DNA of 64,000 nt from Variovorax sp. PAMC26660 (GTDB lineage Bacteria > Pseudomonadota > Gammaproteobacteria > Burkholderiales > Burkholderiaceae_C). The stretch lies in NCBI RefSeq assembly GCF_014302995.1, contig NZ_CP060295.1:1178001-1242000 (forward strand). The letters are read 5' to 3'. The notes below the pieces were generated by a model, which was given only the letters and a program-made list of their open reading frames with translations, was not told the DNA's origin and did not search any database. The translations under genes were made by a program, and so were the position numbers. How positions within the stretch are numbered: the first letter of the stretch is position 1; every line of letters begins with the position of its first letter. Below are positions 1 to 7,535 of this stretch, piece after piece.

Positions 1-123
1 CTGCGCCAGATCGGCCGCGTCGAACGAGTTGCCCAGCTTCTTGCGCAGCCACGACTGGAGCCAGCCGTGGTGGTCGCTGTAGAGGGTGTGGACTTGCTGG
101 AAGGCAGCTTCGGCGGCGGACAT
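1..123 (-). CDS. FecI-type ECF sigma factor, N-terminal part (runs off the window)
   Basis: Only the first 41 codons are inside the window. They read MSAAEAAFQQVHTLYSDHHG and continue WLQSWLRKKLGNSFDAADLA, nearly identical to the complete FecI-like sigma factor at 43929-44456, which shares DHHGWLQSWLRKKLGN and FDAADLAQ. This is the start of sigma region 2. FecI-family sigma factors direct transcription of iron-siderophore receptor genes when signalled through FecR. It begins a second iron-regulatory cassette downstream of the interrupted receptor gene, probably followed outside the window by its own fecR and receptor. A Fur-box-like site lies just upstream at 158-177. The start is the ATG at 123; homology to the paralogue supports it. 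Confidence 0.85.
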   Translation of the reverse strand, partial: MSAAEAAFQQVHTLYSDHHGWLQSWLRKKLGNSFDAADLAQ

Positions 124-157
124 GGCGGGCGGCACGGCGGCCGGATCGCCGCTTCTA

Positions 158-177
158 GATAAGAATTGTTCTCATTC
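158..177 (-). promoter_or_regulatory. Fur-box-like site upstream of the second fecI
   Basis: GATAAGAATTGTTCTCATTC matches the alternating GATAAT/ATTATC pattern of the Fur consensus and lies 35 bases before the sigma-factor ATG. A similar site sits at the same place before the other fecI (44487-44510). Binding by Fur-Fe(II) would repress the sigma factor in iron-replete cells. Assigned by eye, not by a scored matrix. Confidence 0.55.
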
Positions 178-194
178 TAGGGCCGCCGGCCGGA

Positions 195-263
195 TCACAG
201 CTTCGGCGTGTACTTCACCGTGAACATCACGTTGCGCGGATCGCCGTAGTTGTTGTTGCCGTT
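195..263 (-). pseudogene. Severed C-terminal end of TonB-dependent siderophore receptor
   Basis: This 23-codon fragment encodes NGNNNYGDPRNVMFTVKYTP then KL and a stop. YGDPRNV followed by an alternating hydrophobic strand is the usual last beta-strand of FecA/FhuE-type receptors. It has no start of its own. It is the missing 3' end of the receptor at 40366-42810; joining the two across the prophage through one copy of CCGTTA gives an uninterrupted frame (AYNETNG + NNNYGDPRNV). Confidence 0.9.
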
Positions 264-264
264 A
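259..264. repeat. Target-site duplication, left copy (CCGTTA)
   Basis: CCGTTA directly precedes the 5'-TGAAGC left end of the prophage and is repeated exactly after the right end at 40379-40384. Mu-family transposition duplicates 5-6 bp of target. If the true duplication is 5 bp, one base of the match is chance. Confidence 0.88.
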
Positions 265-312
265 TGAAGCGCGCCGCGATAAATGCGTCTGAATCGGTGC
301 GATAAATCGGCG
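265..312. repeat. Left prophage terminus with transposase-site-like repeats
   Basis: The end reads TGAAGCGCGCCGCGATAAAT and continues to a second copy GTGCGATAAATCGGCG at 297-312. The right end carries the inverted equivalent CCGATTTATCGCG at 40333-40345. Repeats near both termini in inverted orientation are what a MuA-type transposase needs for end pairing. The exact binding footprints are inferred. Confidence 0.7.
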
Positions 313-428
313 CTGATTTAGTTACTTCGGCTGCAACAGAATTGCGCCTGACGCGCATGGCGCCCCAGGCCACATTTCAGCGGAACCCGTCTCCGGTCAG
401 AATCAGGTCCAAATAACCTGGAGAAGAC

Positions 429-1001
429 ATGACTGTCGATACCACGCTGAAGCTGACCGACCTCCTAACGATCGTCGCGACGTTGCTCAGTCCATTCATT
501 GCGGTGCAGGCATCTGAATTCCTGCGAGCCCGTGCCGCTGCGCGTGAAGCTCGGGAGAGGGTCTTCCATATCCTTATGAGCACTCGCAGCGCCAGGTTGT
601 CCACCGACCATGTCGCTGCCCTGAACAGGATCGATCTGGTTTTCCCTCCTCAAAAGTTCTCAGGTGTGAGCGATGCCTGGAATATGTACCTCCGCGAGCT
701 ATCCCCCAGTTCGGCCCTTACCGAGGAGCAGGCCAGAGCCTCTTACAACGAGCAAACGCGCCTGTTTCTTAACCTTCTCAGCGCGATGGCCGCAGCGCTC
801 AAGGTCCCTTTCTCGCAAACGGCGCTTCAGCACAATGCCTACCACCCGCAGGGATACGTGTTCAACGAGGCCCAAGCAGCGGAATTCAGGGCAGCGGTCA
901 TTAGCGTCTTGAAGGGCGAACAAGCCATCGCCGTAAAGCCCGATCCGAGCTTACGAGCAGGTGGCGAAGAGACGGCTCCGAGAGATCACCCGGGGAACTA
1001 G
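429..1001 (+). CDS. DUF6680-like membrane-anchored protein (prophage cargo)
   Basis: 190 aa. The N-terminus (residues about 8-28, LTDLLTIVATLLSPFIAVQA) is a single membrane helix, followed by a charged linker and the pattern VFHILMSTRSARLSTDHVAA LNRID, typical as I recall of the DUF6680 family, whose function is unknown. A strong ribosome site (GGAGAAG) sits 5 bases before the ATG. It lies just inside the left prophage end, on the strand opposite the late genes, so it is a separately transcribed cargo (moron) gene and is probably expressed in the lysogen. The exported protein gene at 1021 follows 19 bases later and may be co-transcribed. Superinfection or defence roles are possible but not shown. 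Confidence 0.75.
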   Translation: MTVDTTLKLTDLLTIVATLLSPFIAVQASEFLRARAAAREARERVFHILMSTRSARLSTDHVAALNRIDLVFPPQKFSGVSDAWNMYLRELSPSSALTEEQARASYNEQTRLFLNLLSAMAAALKVPFSQTALQHNAYHPQGYVFNEAQAAEFRAAVISVLKGEQAIAVKPDPSLRAGGEETAPRDHPGN

Positions 1002-1020
1002 ACAAGAGGAAATGTTCCAA

Positions 1021-1392
1021 ATGATGAAGAGAACGCTGATCGCTGGCCTCTTGGCAGCTACTGTGACAAGCGCTGTGCATGCGCAAAGGGATGGTGCTAC
1101 TTTTAACGGCGTCGGCGTGGAGACTTGCGGCGCCTATCTCAAAGTTCGACGGACCTCTTCCACGGTTGAGGATGCGATCTTCGGGCAGTGGGTGATGGGC
1201 TACGTGGCGGCCTACAACCTCTACTCCAACCAGCCTGCAGTCACCGATCTTCCGACGACCTCTACAGTCGTGGCGTATCTCGATAAATTTTGTCGAGACA
1301 ACCCCCTTGACTCGGTTGCCTCGGGGGCGATGAGCATGTTGGCCGACCTGGGCGGCTACCGCTCGCCGTCAATAAAGAAAAGGGCGAAATAG
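1021..1392 (+). CDS. Small exported protein, Rap1a/HdeA-like pattern
   Basis: 123 aa. The start at 1021 (MMKRTL) is chosen because AGAGGA at 1005-1010 is well spaced for it and a clean signal peptide follows, ending AVHA-Q. The mature part has two cysteines bracketing a WVMGYVAAYN segment and a YLDKFCRDNP segment, an arrangement seen in small periplasmic proteins of the Rap1a/Tai and HdeA type. It would act in the periplasm. It is the second of a two-gene cargo unit behind the DUF6680-like gene. The function is unknown; the family suggestion rests on pattern only. Confidence 0.7.
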   Translation: MMKRTLIAGLLAATVTSAVHAQRDGATFNGVGVETCGAYLKVRRTSSTVEDAIFGQWVMGYVAAYNLYSNQPAVTDLPTTSTVVAYLDKFCRDNPLDSVASGAMSMLADLGGYRSPSIKKRAK

Positions 1393-1567
1393 GCCTATAT
1401 TCGCGCCCCTCGCGGCACTTGTAGCCCGTGAGGTGCGGGCACACAGCCGAATTTGACAAGAGACCGCGCTGGGTCGCGGCGGCCTCGTGCAATAGCGGCA
1501 GTTCGTCGGGCGCAAGCGCGACCTTCGTCATGCCTTGATGCCCGGCCGTGCCTTGGTCAAAGCCTTA
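1393..1567. other. Short region between cargo genes and dam, possible gene remnant
   Basis: No convincing gene. On the - strand a frame from an ATG at 1531 reads MTKVALAPDELPLLHEAAAT and contains CPHLTGYKC before running antisense into the exported-protein gene. It starts 37 bases after the methylase stop, so it could be a truncated small late gene. No clear ribosome site was seen. Confidence 0.3.
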
Positions 1568-2359
1568 CTAGAAGAGACCAGCCGGCTCCGCCTCCCGATC
1601 CCAGCTATAGATGATCAGCTCCTGACGTTCTGCACGGTTGGCGCCACCGCCCACCGTGTAGTCAATGGCCAGGCTCTCCATGCCGAAGCCCTCGAAGCAC
1701 CGCCGGATGTCCGGATGGTCGTTCAGGCTGATGATGGCCTTGCCCTTGAGTTGGCGCAGCTTGGCGGCCATCAGCTCGTACTGGTCCCATTCAAAGGGCA
1801 CACCGTAGCCCTCGGTCTCCCAATACGGCGGGTCCATGTAGAACAGCGTGTGCGGCCGGTCGTAGCGGTCCAGGCAGGTGGCCCAGTCGAGCTGCTCGAT
1901 GTAGGCGCTGGCCAAGCGCAAATGAGCAGCGCTGAGGTTCTCCTCGATCCGCAGGAGATTGATGGCGGGCGCGGTGGTGGCGGTGCCCCATGTCTGCCCC
2001 TGGACGCGGCCGCCGAAGGCCTGCTGCTGCAGGTAGAAGAAGCGCGCCGCCCGCTGGACGTCCGTGAGCACCTCGGGCGGCGTGTCCTGGGTCCACTTGA
2101 AGATCTGCCGACTCGACAGCGCGTACTTGAACTGACGGACGAACTCCTCCAGGTGGTGCTTCACGACCCGGTAGAGGTTGACCAGGTCGCCGTTGACGTC
2201 GTTGATGACCTCGACCTCGGCCGGGTGGCGCAGGAAGTACAGGGCCGCGCCCCCAGCGAACACTTCCACGTAGCACGAATGCGGCGGGAAGCGGCCGAGC
2301 AGCAGGTCAGCCAGGCGGCGCTTGCCTCCCAGCCAGGGGATGATTGGTGACGATCGCAT
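1568..2359 (-). CDS. dam: D12-class DNA adenine-N6 methyltransferase
   Basis: 263 aa, the usual length for Dam-type enzymes, which transfer a methyl group from S-adenosylmethionine to N6 of adenine, commonly in GATC. Motifs seen: PWLGGKR (8-14), the AdoMet loop FAGGAAL (34-40), and the catalytic DPPY (176-179). It replaces the mom gene that follows com in Mu; methylation of phage DNA would protect it against host restriction. Its start at 2359 lies inside com, overlapping by 53 bases, which fits translational control by Com. The target site cannot be read from sequence. Confidence 0.93.
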   Translation of the reverse strand: MRSSPIIPWLGGKRRLADLLLGRFPPHSCYVEVFAGGAALYFLRHPAEVEVINDVNGDLVNLYRVVKHHLEEFVRQFKYALSSRQIFKWTQDTPPEVLTDVQRAARFFYLQQQAFGGRVQGQTWGTATTAPAINLLRIEENLSAAHLRLASAYIEQLDWATCLDRYDRPHTLFYMDPPYWETEGYGVPFEWDQYELMAAKLRQLKGKAIISLNDHPDIRRCFEGFGMESLAIDYTVGGGANRAERQELIIYSWDREAEPAGLF

Positions 2360-2519
2360 GAGGCACTCTTTCGGTTGAAAGGCGCTCTTGGCGCTCGGGT
2401 GTGGGGCTCGCGGCCCTCAGGGTGTTCATGGCCCCGCAGCGGGGGCACTTGATGAGCAGGCAGGTGAACTGTCCCATGCCCAATTTGCGACGGCATGCGC
2501 CGCATCTGATTTCTTCCAT
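2307..2519 (-). CDS. com: Com-like zinc-binding translational activator
   Basis: 70 aa starting MEEIRCGACRRKLG. Two CxxC pairs (C6/C9 and C25/C28) form the zinc knuckle known from Mu Com, which binds the mom mRNA and exposes its ribosome site. Here the downstream partner is an adenine methylase whose start codon lies inside com, so Com probably licenses methylase translation late in infection. A longer frame reaches 2615, but homology to Com starts at 2519. About 180 bases without a gene separate it from the tail operon, and this stretch should hold its promoter. Confidence 0.88.
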   Translation of the reverse strand: MEEIRCGACRRKLGMGQFTCLLIKCPRCGAMNTLRAASPTPERQERLSTERVPHAIVTNHPLAGRQAPPG

Positions 2520-2701
2520 TTGCAAGCCCGTTTCCGTATTTGGAATCTTTGGTAGGCTCGGTCCCGCTCTGTACAGGGTGGGCGGGCCTTGCCGGCTTGC
2601 AGGCACGTTCTGCATGTTGGGGCCTGGGGAGGTGTGACAGCACCCGACCAGGTCGCCCGTTCTTTTTTCGTTGCTGGCGTCCTCCTACGCTGTACGCGTG
2701 G

Positions 2702-2938
2702 TCACCCGACGAACACCTCGATCACGTCGATCGCAGGCGCCGAGGCGGTGATCGCCCCGCCTTTGAGATAGACATGCGCGCCGATCGCGCTGGCCAGCGG
2801 GTTGCGCACGCGCATCTGGCCACCGCCGGGCAGCGTGACGATGGCGGTGCCGTCCGCGAACACCGACGACACCTGGCCAACGAGTTGCGGGTCTTCGGCC
2901 TGCAGTTCGAGCAGCCGCAAAAACAGGTTGAGACTCAT
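2702..2938 (-). CDS. Small tail-assembly-type phage protein
   Basis: 78 aa, MSLNLFLRLLELQAEDPQLV..., with beta-rich segments (VFADGTAIVTLPGGGQMRVR). It overlaps the stop of the tail-hub gene by 4 bases and is the last gene of the - strand tail operon. The OB-fold-like strand pattern suggests a baseplate or tail-tip component, but I do not recognise a named family. Confidence 0.7.
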   Translation of the reverse strand: MSLNLFLRLLELQAEDPQLVGQVSSVFADGTAIVTLPGGGQMRVRNPLASAIGAHVYLKGGAITASAPAIDVIEVFVG

Positions 2939-4845
2939 GGCCAATGCCTTTCCACGGTGAGGGACTGCCGCACTTCCTCGGGGCTCGCGCGCACCACGAC
3001 GCCGCGCACCATGGCGCGCCAGACCTCGCTCGGCTCGGTCACCTGCAGGAGCTGATTCACTCGCAGCACGCCTGGCAGATTGCCCCCCGTCAGGATCGGC
3101 AGGCCCACGGAGACGTCTGCCTGCGTGCCGCCCGTGCCGAGCACTGAGCGCCCGCGTTCGATGGCGACTGCCCCATCGGTGATGAGGTCGTCCACCACCA
3201 TCGGTGCCAGCACCGCGCCCGCGGTGCCCCTGCGCGTCACCTTGCGCCCCACGCCCTGATTGGGGCCGCCGTAGACATACACGGCCTCCCACTCGGGCTC
3301 CTCGCGCAGGTCGTAGTCGTCCACAGTGATCGCCCGGCTCGATATCGACACGTCCGGCACGGCCGCGCTGCCCATCCATTCCCACGACAGCAGCGGATAG
3401 GCCGGCAAAAAACTCAACTTCGGCTCGGTCGGGTGGCTTTGCAGCACGGCGCCGGCCGCCTCGGCGATACGCACCGCGGCCGCCAGCGGCTTGCCGGTGA
3501 AGCTCCAGGCGCCGGCCGGCACGAGCCAGTCCGGGATCTGCCAGTCCACGTCGACGCCGAGGTTCTCGAAGGCTTCGATCACCAGCTGCTGCGCGGTCCT
3601 GGGCGCAGCGTTGAGCCAGGTCTGCTGCGGCAGCTTCGATGCGCCGAGCAGCGCCGGCACGCTGCGGCCGGTGATGCGGGCACGGCGCAGGCCCGGCTCG
3701 CGCGAACGGCCCATCCCCTCGATTGCGAAGATCCAGGGCAGTCCGTCGATGATCACGCGCACCTGGCGCGGCACGCCGTCGACGGCGCGCAGCTGGTCGA
3801 GCAGCTGTGCCGGCCCAGACGCTGAGAGCTTCCAGAACGGCATGCCGCGTGAGGCTTCGATCACGACGCCTTCCAACGGCACGCGCTCCATGGTGGGAAG
3901 AAGCCGCGCTTCGAGATAGTGTGTTGCCATATAGGCCCTCAACATGAGAATGACGAGCGGTTCCTTGCCAGGTCCGGTGGTGTGGCGCTCGCAGACGAAG
4001 ACCAAGGCCTGGCGCAATGCCCACGCCTCGGTAAAAACCAGCTTCGTGGAAGGCACGTAGCAAGGCTCCGGCTCCGGTGGGATGACTGGATCGCGCTGGC
4101 CAGGCGGCGGCTTCATCGCTTCCTGGTAGCTGTCGTGCAGCGAGGCGCCCACATGCAGCCCACCACCGGTGCGCTCGCGCCGCTCGATGGCCAGCAGCAG
4201 CGCGACCTGGTGCGAGACGCCCAGCACGGCGCGGGTGTCGCGCAGCGAAACCTGCCAGCCATCACGCAGCGGCCAGGCCGAGGTCGGCACCGCGACCTGG
4301 TGCTGGGTGCCCAGCGCTCGGCGCGCCGAGCGATCGGCGGCATGTTCGATGAACGTGGTGGGCCGCTTGGCGATGCGCCAGGCGCTCTGGTAGCTGGAGC
4401 GCATGGTCGGCTGCGCCAGGCGCACCGTGGCCGCGTGGTGCCCCTGCAGCGCGACGGGCAAGGGCTGCCCCGCCTGCCAGCTGTCGGCGGCTCCCTGCAC
4501 CTGTTTGGCGGCCTGCTGGTAGCTTTCCGCGATGCCGATGGGAACCGGTGCGGCCGCTTGCCATCCGCTGCGGTGGCTGGCCACCGGCCCGCGCAGCACG
4601 TTCACCCGGTACGTGCCGTGGCCGTCCAGGACGATGTTGGCGCCGACCAGGTCGACCAGGTCACCGGCCATCTGCGCCGCCGGCGGCCTGGCGATCTCGC
4701 CATTGCCGACCAGCACAGCGACCGGCAGCTCGACGTCGCCATACAGCGTGGCCAGGTTCTCGCTCGCGTCCGGCTCGCCGAACACCAGCACCCAGGGCGG
4801 CCCCTTGAGCGGCTCTTTGCGGAAGACGAGATCCGGCGCGGCCAT
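2935..4845 (-). CDS. Tail hub / tail-tip protein (B3-type)
   Basis: 636 aa. Position near the end of the tail operon, after the tape measure and the tip proteins, and the C-terminal half (VRVIIDGLPWIFAIEGMGRS followed by strand-rich hub-like segments and a YGGPNQGVGRKVTRRG stretch) suggest a gp27/gpD-type hub. The middle has several tandem segments rich in SYQ.A and W, possibly degenerate repeats (residues about 105-260). The start ATG at 4845 lies 4 bases after the preceding stop. Confidence 0.65.
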   Translation of the reverse strand: MAAPDLVFRKEPLKGPPWVLVFGEPDASENLATLYGDVELPVAVLVGNGEIARPPAAQMAGDLVDLVGANIVLDGHGTYRVNVLRGPVASHRSGWQAAAPVPIGIAESYQQAAKQVQGAADSWQAGQPLPVALQGHHAATVRLAQPTMRSSYQSAWRIAKRPTTFIEHAADRSARRALGTQHQVAVPTSAWPLRDGWQVSLRDTRAVLGVSHQVALLLAIERRERTGGGLHVGASLHDSYQEAMKPPPGQRDPVIPPEPEPCYVPSTKLVFTEAWALRQALVFVCERHTTGPGKEPLVILMLRAYMATHYLEARLLPTMERVPLEGVVIEASRGMPFWKLSASGPAQLLDQLRAVDGVPRQVRVIIDGLPWIFAIEGMGRSREPGLRRARITGRSVPALLGASKLPQQTWLNAAPRTAQQLVIEAFENLGVDVDWQIPDWLVPAGAWSFTGKPLAAAVRIAEAAGAVLQSHPTEPKLSFLPAYPLLSWEWMGSAAVPDVSISSRAITVDDYDLREEPEWEAVYVYGGPNQGVGRKVTRRGTAGAVLAPMVVDDLITDGAVAIERGRSVLGTGGTQADVSVGLPILTGGNLPGVLRVNQLLQVTEPSEVWRAMVRGVVVRASPEEVRQSLTVERHWP

Positions 4846-4849
4846 GCGC

Positions 4850-5266
4850 CTACTTCAGCCGAGTCATGCCGAGGACAAAGCGGCCGCCTTGCCAGAGCTG
4901 CGTGTCGGCTTCTCCGGGGAGCTGGTCTGTCACGCTGATCTTGAAGTCGCCCGAGCCGCTCGGCCCGGAGATCGTGAAATCGCCGCACCACTGGCCGCTG
5001 CCGTTGACCAGACGGCCCCAGGTTGCGACACCCGATGCGCTGGCCAGCATGTCGCTCGGGTTGGCCGCGGCGAACGTGAGCCACCCGCCCGCGATCGTGC
5101 CGGCGGGGCTGGCCAGCTCCACCGTGGCCAGGACGGTGGCCGAGGTGGCCGTGCCGGCCGTGGGCTTCACACCGCCGTAGACAAGCAACCTGGCGCCGGC
5201 GCCCAGGAACGCCAGGATGCCCTGCAGGCGGGCGTCCAGGAATGCTGTCGATACCTCGAACGTCAT
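4850..5266 (-). CDS. Tail-tip associated protein
   Basis: 138 aa from the ATG at 5266, which overlaps the preceding stop by 4 bases (ATGA). The sequence is beta-rich, with VYGGVKPTAGTATSATVLAT, a glycine-rich FTISGPSGSGDFKISV motif and DTQLWQGGRFVL near the end. Found between the hub and the fibre-like gene in this tail operon. No named family was recognised beyond B3-type phage structural proteins. Confidence 0.65.
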   Translation of the reverse strand: MTFEVSTAFLDARLQGILAFLGAGARLLVYGGVKPTAGTATSATVLATVELASPAGTIAGGWLTFAAANPSDMLASASGVATWGRLVNGSGQWCGDFTISGPSGSGDFKISVTDQLPGEADTQLWQGGRFVLGMTRLK

Positions 5267-6270
5267 GGCATCAGCTCCACGCCACCATTGGCCAGCGTCA
5301 GGCCATCGGCCAGTACGGCACGCTTGCCGTGGTTCAAGTACTGCGCGAGGACCGTGTAGCTCTGCAGCTCGTCCACATAGGTGAAGTCGTAGCCGCCGTC
5401 CGCGCCGCTCCACAGCTCGCGCATCTGCAGGCCGTCCGTTTCCCGGATGAGGCGAACGCGGCAGCTGTAGGGCTTGTTGTTGGGCACGCTGTAGTCGAAG
5501 GTGTTGCCGCGAACGCGGCCGATGCCTTGACCGAGCACACCTGTCAGATGATCCTTGCGCCCGACGCGAATAGATCTGCTTGTCGTTCCGCCATAGGCCG
5601 GCATCGCTCCCGCGCTGTTCACGTAGACCAGCGACCGCGTGACGGTTTGCAAAGGGGCAGGCACGATGTCGGTGGGCGCGAACGTGAAGGCCTTGCTCTC
5701 GCCCACAGCCACATCGAGCGAGTACACCTCGACCAGCGAGTTGTTGCCGAACAGCTTCACCGGCTGCACGAGGTCGAGCGGCTGCACCACCAACTCCCAA
5801 CCTGACGCGTTCACACGCAGCGCGAAATCCAGACGGTAGGTCTCGGTATTGAGGTTGCGAATACGCCCCTTGAAGATCGACACGGCACCGGCGCGCTGGA
5901 ACAGCACACCCAATGAGCGGCAATCGGTGTCCGGGTGAAATGTGACCAGCGCATCGGGACGAGTTGTGAAGCCGTACATCCGATTGACCGTCGCCAATGG
6001 ATAGGCAACGTTGACCGTGTTGGCGGGGGCATTCTTGTAAGGAGCAAAACCGCCTTCGCTCGCGAACATGGCAATGGTCGATCCAGCGTTGTAGGGCGAT
6101 GCGCCCAGCGTGACAGCGAACGACCCATCGTCAGTGTCCAGCGACTGAAGGGTTTCCGTCTCGGAGACGCCCAACGCTTGCGCCCAGGCGGAATACCTTT
6201 GCGCGGGCGTGGCCGAGTCCGCCACATCGATGGCGAAGCTCAGACGCCCGAAACTGACCGTCACGCTCAC
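5263..6270 (-). CDS. Tail fibre-like structural protein with C-terminal TTR-like domain
   Basis: 335 aa if begun at the GTG at 6270, chosen because it gives the 4-base GTGA overlap used repeatedly in this operon; a GTG at 6276 is the alternative. The last ~80 residues (CRVRLIRETDGLQMRELWSG ... DFTYVDELQSYTVLAQ) look like a transthyretin/carboxypeptidase-regulatory beta-sandwich, a common add-on in phage tail-tip proteins that touch the cell surface. The central part (GNNSLVEVYSLDVAVGESKA) is strand-rich. Likely a virion surface protein. Confidence 0.65.
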   Translation of the reverse strand: MSVTVSFGRLSFAIDVADSATPAQRYSAWAQALGVSETETLQSLDTDDGSFAVTLGASPYNAGSTIAMFASEGGFAPYKNAPANTVNVAYPLATVNRMYGFTTRPDALVTFHPDTDCRSLGVLFQRAGAVSIFKGRIRNLNTETYRLDFALRVNASGWELVVQPLDLVQPVKLFGNNSLVEVYSLDVAVGESKAFTFAPTDIVPAPLQTVTRSLVYVNSAGAMPAYGGTTSRSIRVGRKDHLTGVLGQGIGRVRGNTFDYSVPNNKPYSCRVRLIRETDGLQMRELWSGADGGYDFTYVDELQSYTVLAQYLNHGKRAVLADGLTLANGGVELMP

Positions 6271-7502
6271 CGCCACGGCCCTGTGATGTCGACGAGCGCC
6301 AAGCCGGCCGTGTTGTTGTTGAGCGTTGGATCGCTGCTGTAGGAACCGCCGACCGCCAGGCCCATGAGCTTGCGGCCCGCGAGTTCACCCGTGGCAGGAA
6401 CGATCTCCAAATGATTGATCTGCCCGACGACGTAGCTTTGGGGAATGGTCAGCAGGCCCGGCACCTCGCAGCGAGGTTCTGGCTGGGTTTCGTCCAAAGA
6501 CCGTAGGTAGCGCCTGGATAGCCTCAACTTGCCATCGACACGGCTGGGGAAAGCGCCCATCGTGGCGTCTGTCCCCGAAACTGTGGTGGGCAGCCCCGTG
6601 TATGGATAGGGAGCCATCGCGAAAGGAGACCCGAGGCCCGTGTGGTTGCGTGGGGTCCAGACCCCTCCACTGGCGTTGTCGAATGCATTGATGGCCGGGT
6701 AGCTCACCCATTGCGTGGGAGTCGTCGCGTTGAAGTACGCCGCCAGCGCGCATGCGTAGGGGTCACCCGCGGGCTTGAACGCAAGCATGTCGCCAAAGCC
6801 GCGCATCGAGCCAACCGCGTAGCGGTCGTAGCTTCCAACGCCATTGCCCATGTAGGTCGAGACGTGCAGATAGAACGCTCTGCTATCGCCGACCAACACC
6901 CACGAAATGGGATTGGTGTTTGCAACGGCGGACTTGCCCCAGACGCCTCCACCAGGGATGAGGTTTTCCCGAGGCCAGGCGCCCACGCCGGTGGAAACGT
7001 CCGCCATGGACTCGTAGCCGACCACGCGGCACATCACGGGGTCGGCGTCATTCATGCGCAAGAACATGCCCGAGCTGGCCGGGTCGGCGCTCTTGTAGAC
7101 GCCGAGATTCGGGCCGCTGAAGGGTCGCAGCCACCCGAGCGGTGCGATCTTCATCGTGATCGTGCCCGCGGCAACGCCATCGGGCGCAGCGGTAGCGAAC
7201 TGCACCGATCCTGCATTCGGCTTCGCGACGATCTTCTGTTCGCCGTTGAGCGCTGTGAGCGCACCCGTCACACCGGCAATCAGCACAACCGCCTCGGTCC
7301 GTGCGGAATGGGTGCCGGAGTAAGACGCGGTGGCCACGCCGCCGGAGACGGTCAGCGTGGCCAGCGTCTTCGTGTCGAAGCCGGTGACTAGGCAGGCGTA
7401 GACCAATGCCTCCAACGTGCCGGCCGTGCCGTTGAGGGCGGGTGCAGCGGCGCCCATGAAGCTGCCGAAATGTTTGACGCTGGTATCCACAATGGAAGTC
7501 AT
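6267..7502 (-). CDS. Phage tail-tip / receptor-binding candidate
   Basis: 411 aa, starting MTSIVDTSVKHFGSFMGAAA, with AGGA 6 bases before the ATG. The sequence is beta-rich with many small residues (YSGTHSARTEAVVLIAGVTG, ISWVLVGDSRAFYLHVSTYM, LPTTVSGTDATMGAFPSRVD) and no catalytic motif. Its position between the long tail protein and the TTR-domain protein makes it a candidate adhesin. It overlaps the next gene by 4 bases. No family was recognised with certainty. Confidence 0.65.
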   Translation of the reverse strand: MTSIVDTSVKHFGSFMGAAAPALNGTAGTLEALVYACLVTGFDTKTLATLTVSGGVATASYSGTHSARTEAVVLIAGVTGALTALNGEQKIVAKPNAGSVQFATAAPDGVAAGTITMKIAPLGWLRPFSGPNLGVYKSADPASSGMFLRMNDADPVMCRVVGYESMADVSTGVGAWPRENLIPGGGVWGKSAVANTNPISWVLVGDSRAFYLHVSTYMGNGVGSYDRYAVGSMRGFGDMLAFKPAGDPYACALAAYFNATTPTQWVSYPAINAFDNASGGVWTPRNHTGLGSPFAMAPYPYTGLPTTVSGTDATMGAFPSRVDGKLRLSRRYLRSLDETQPEPRCEVPGLLTIPQSYVVGQINHLEIVPATGELAGRKLMGLAVGGSYSSDPTLNNNTAGLALVDITGPWR

Positions 7503-7535
7503 CGTTATTCCTTGAAAAGTCTTGGTCTGTCTGGG

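Noticed and set aside
2702..4063. Long - strand frame overlapping the tail hub
   Set aside because: Only its last 78 codons (2702-2938) look genuine; the rest is the wrong frame of the hub gene.
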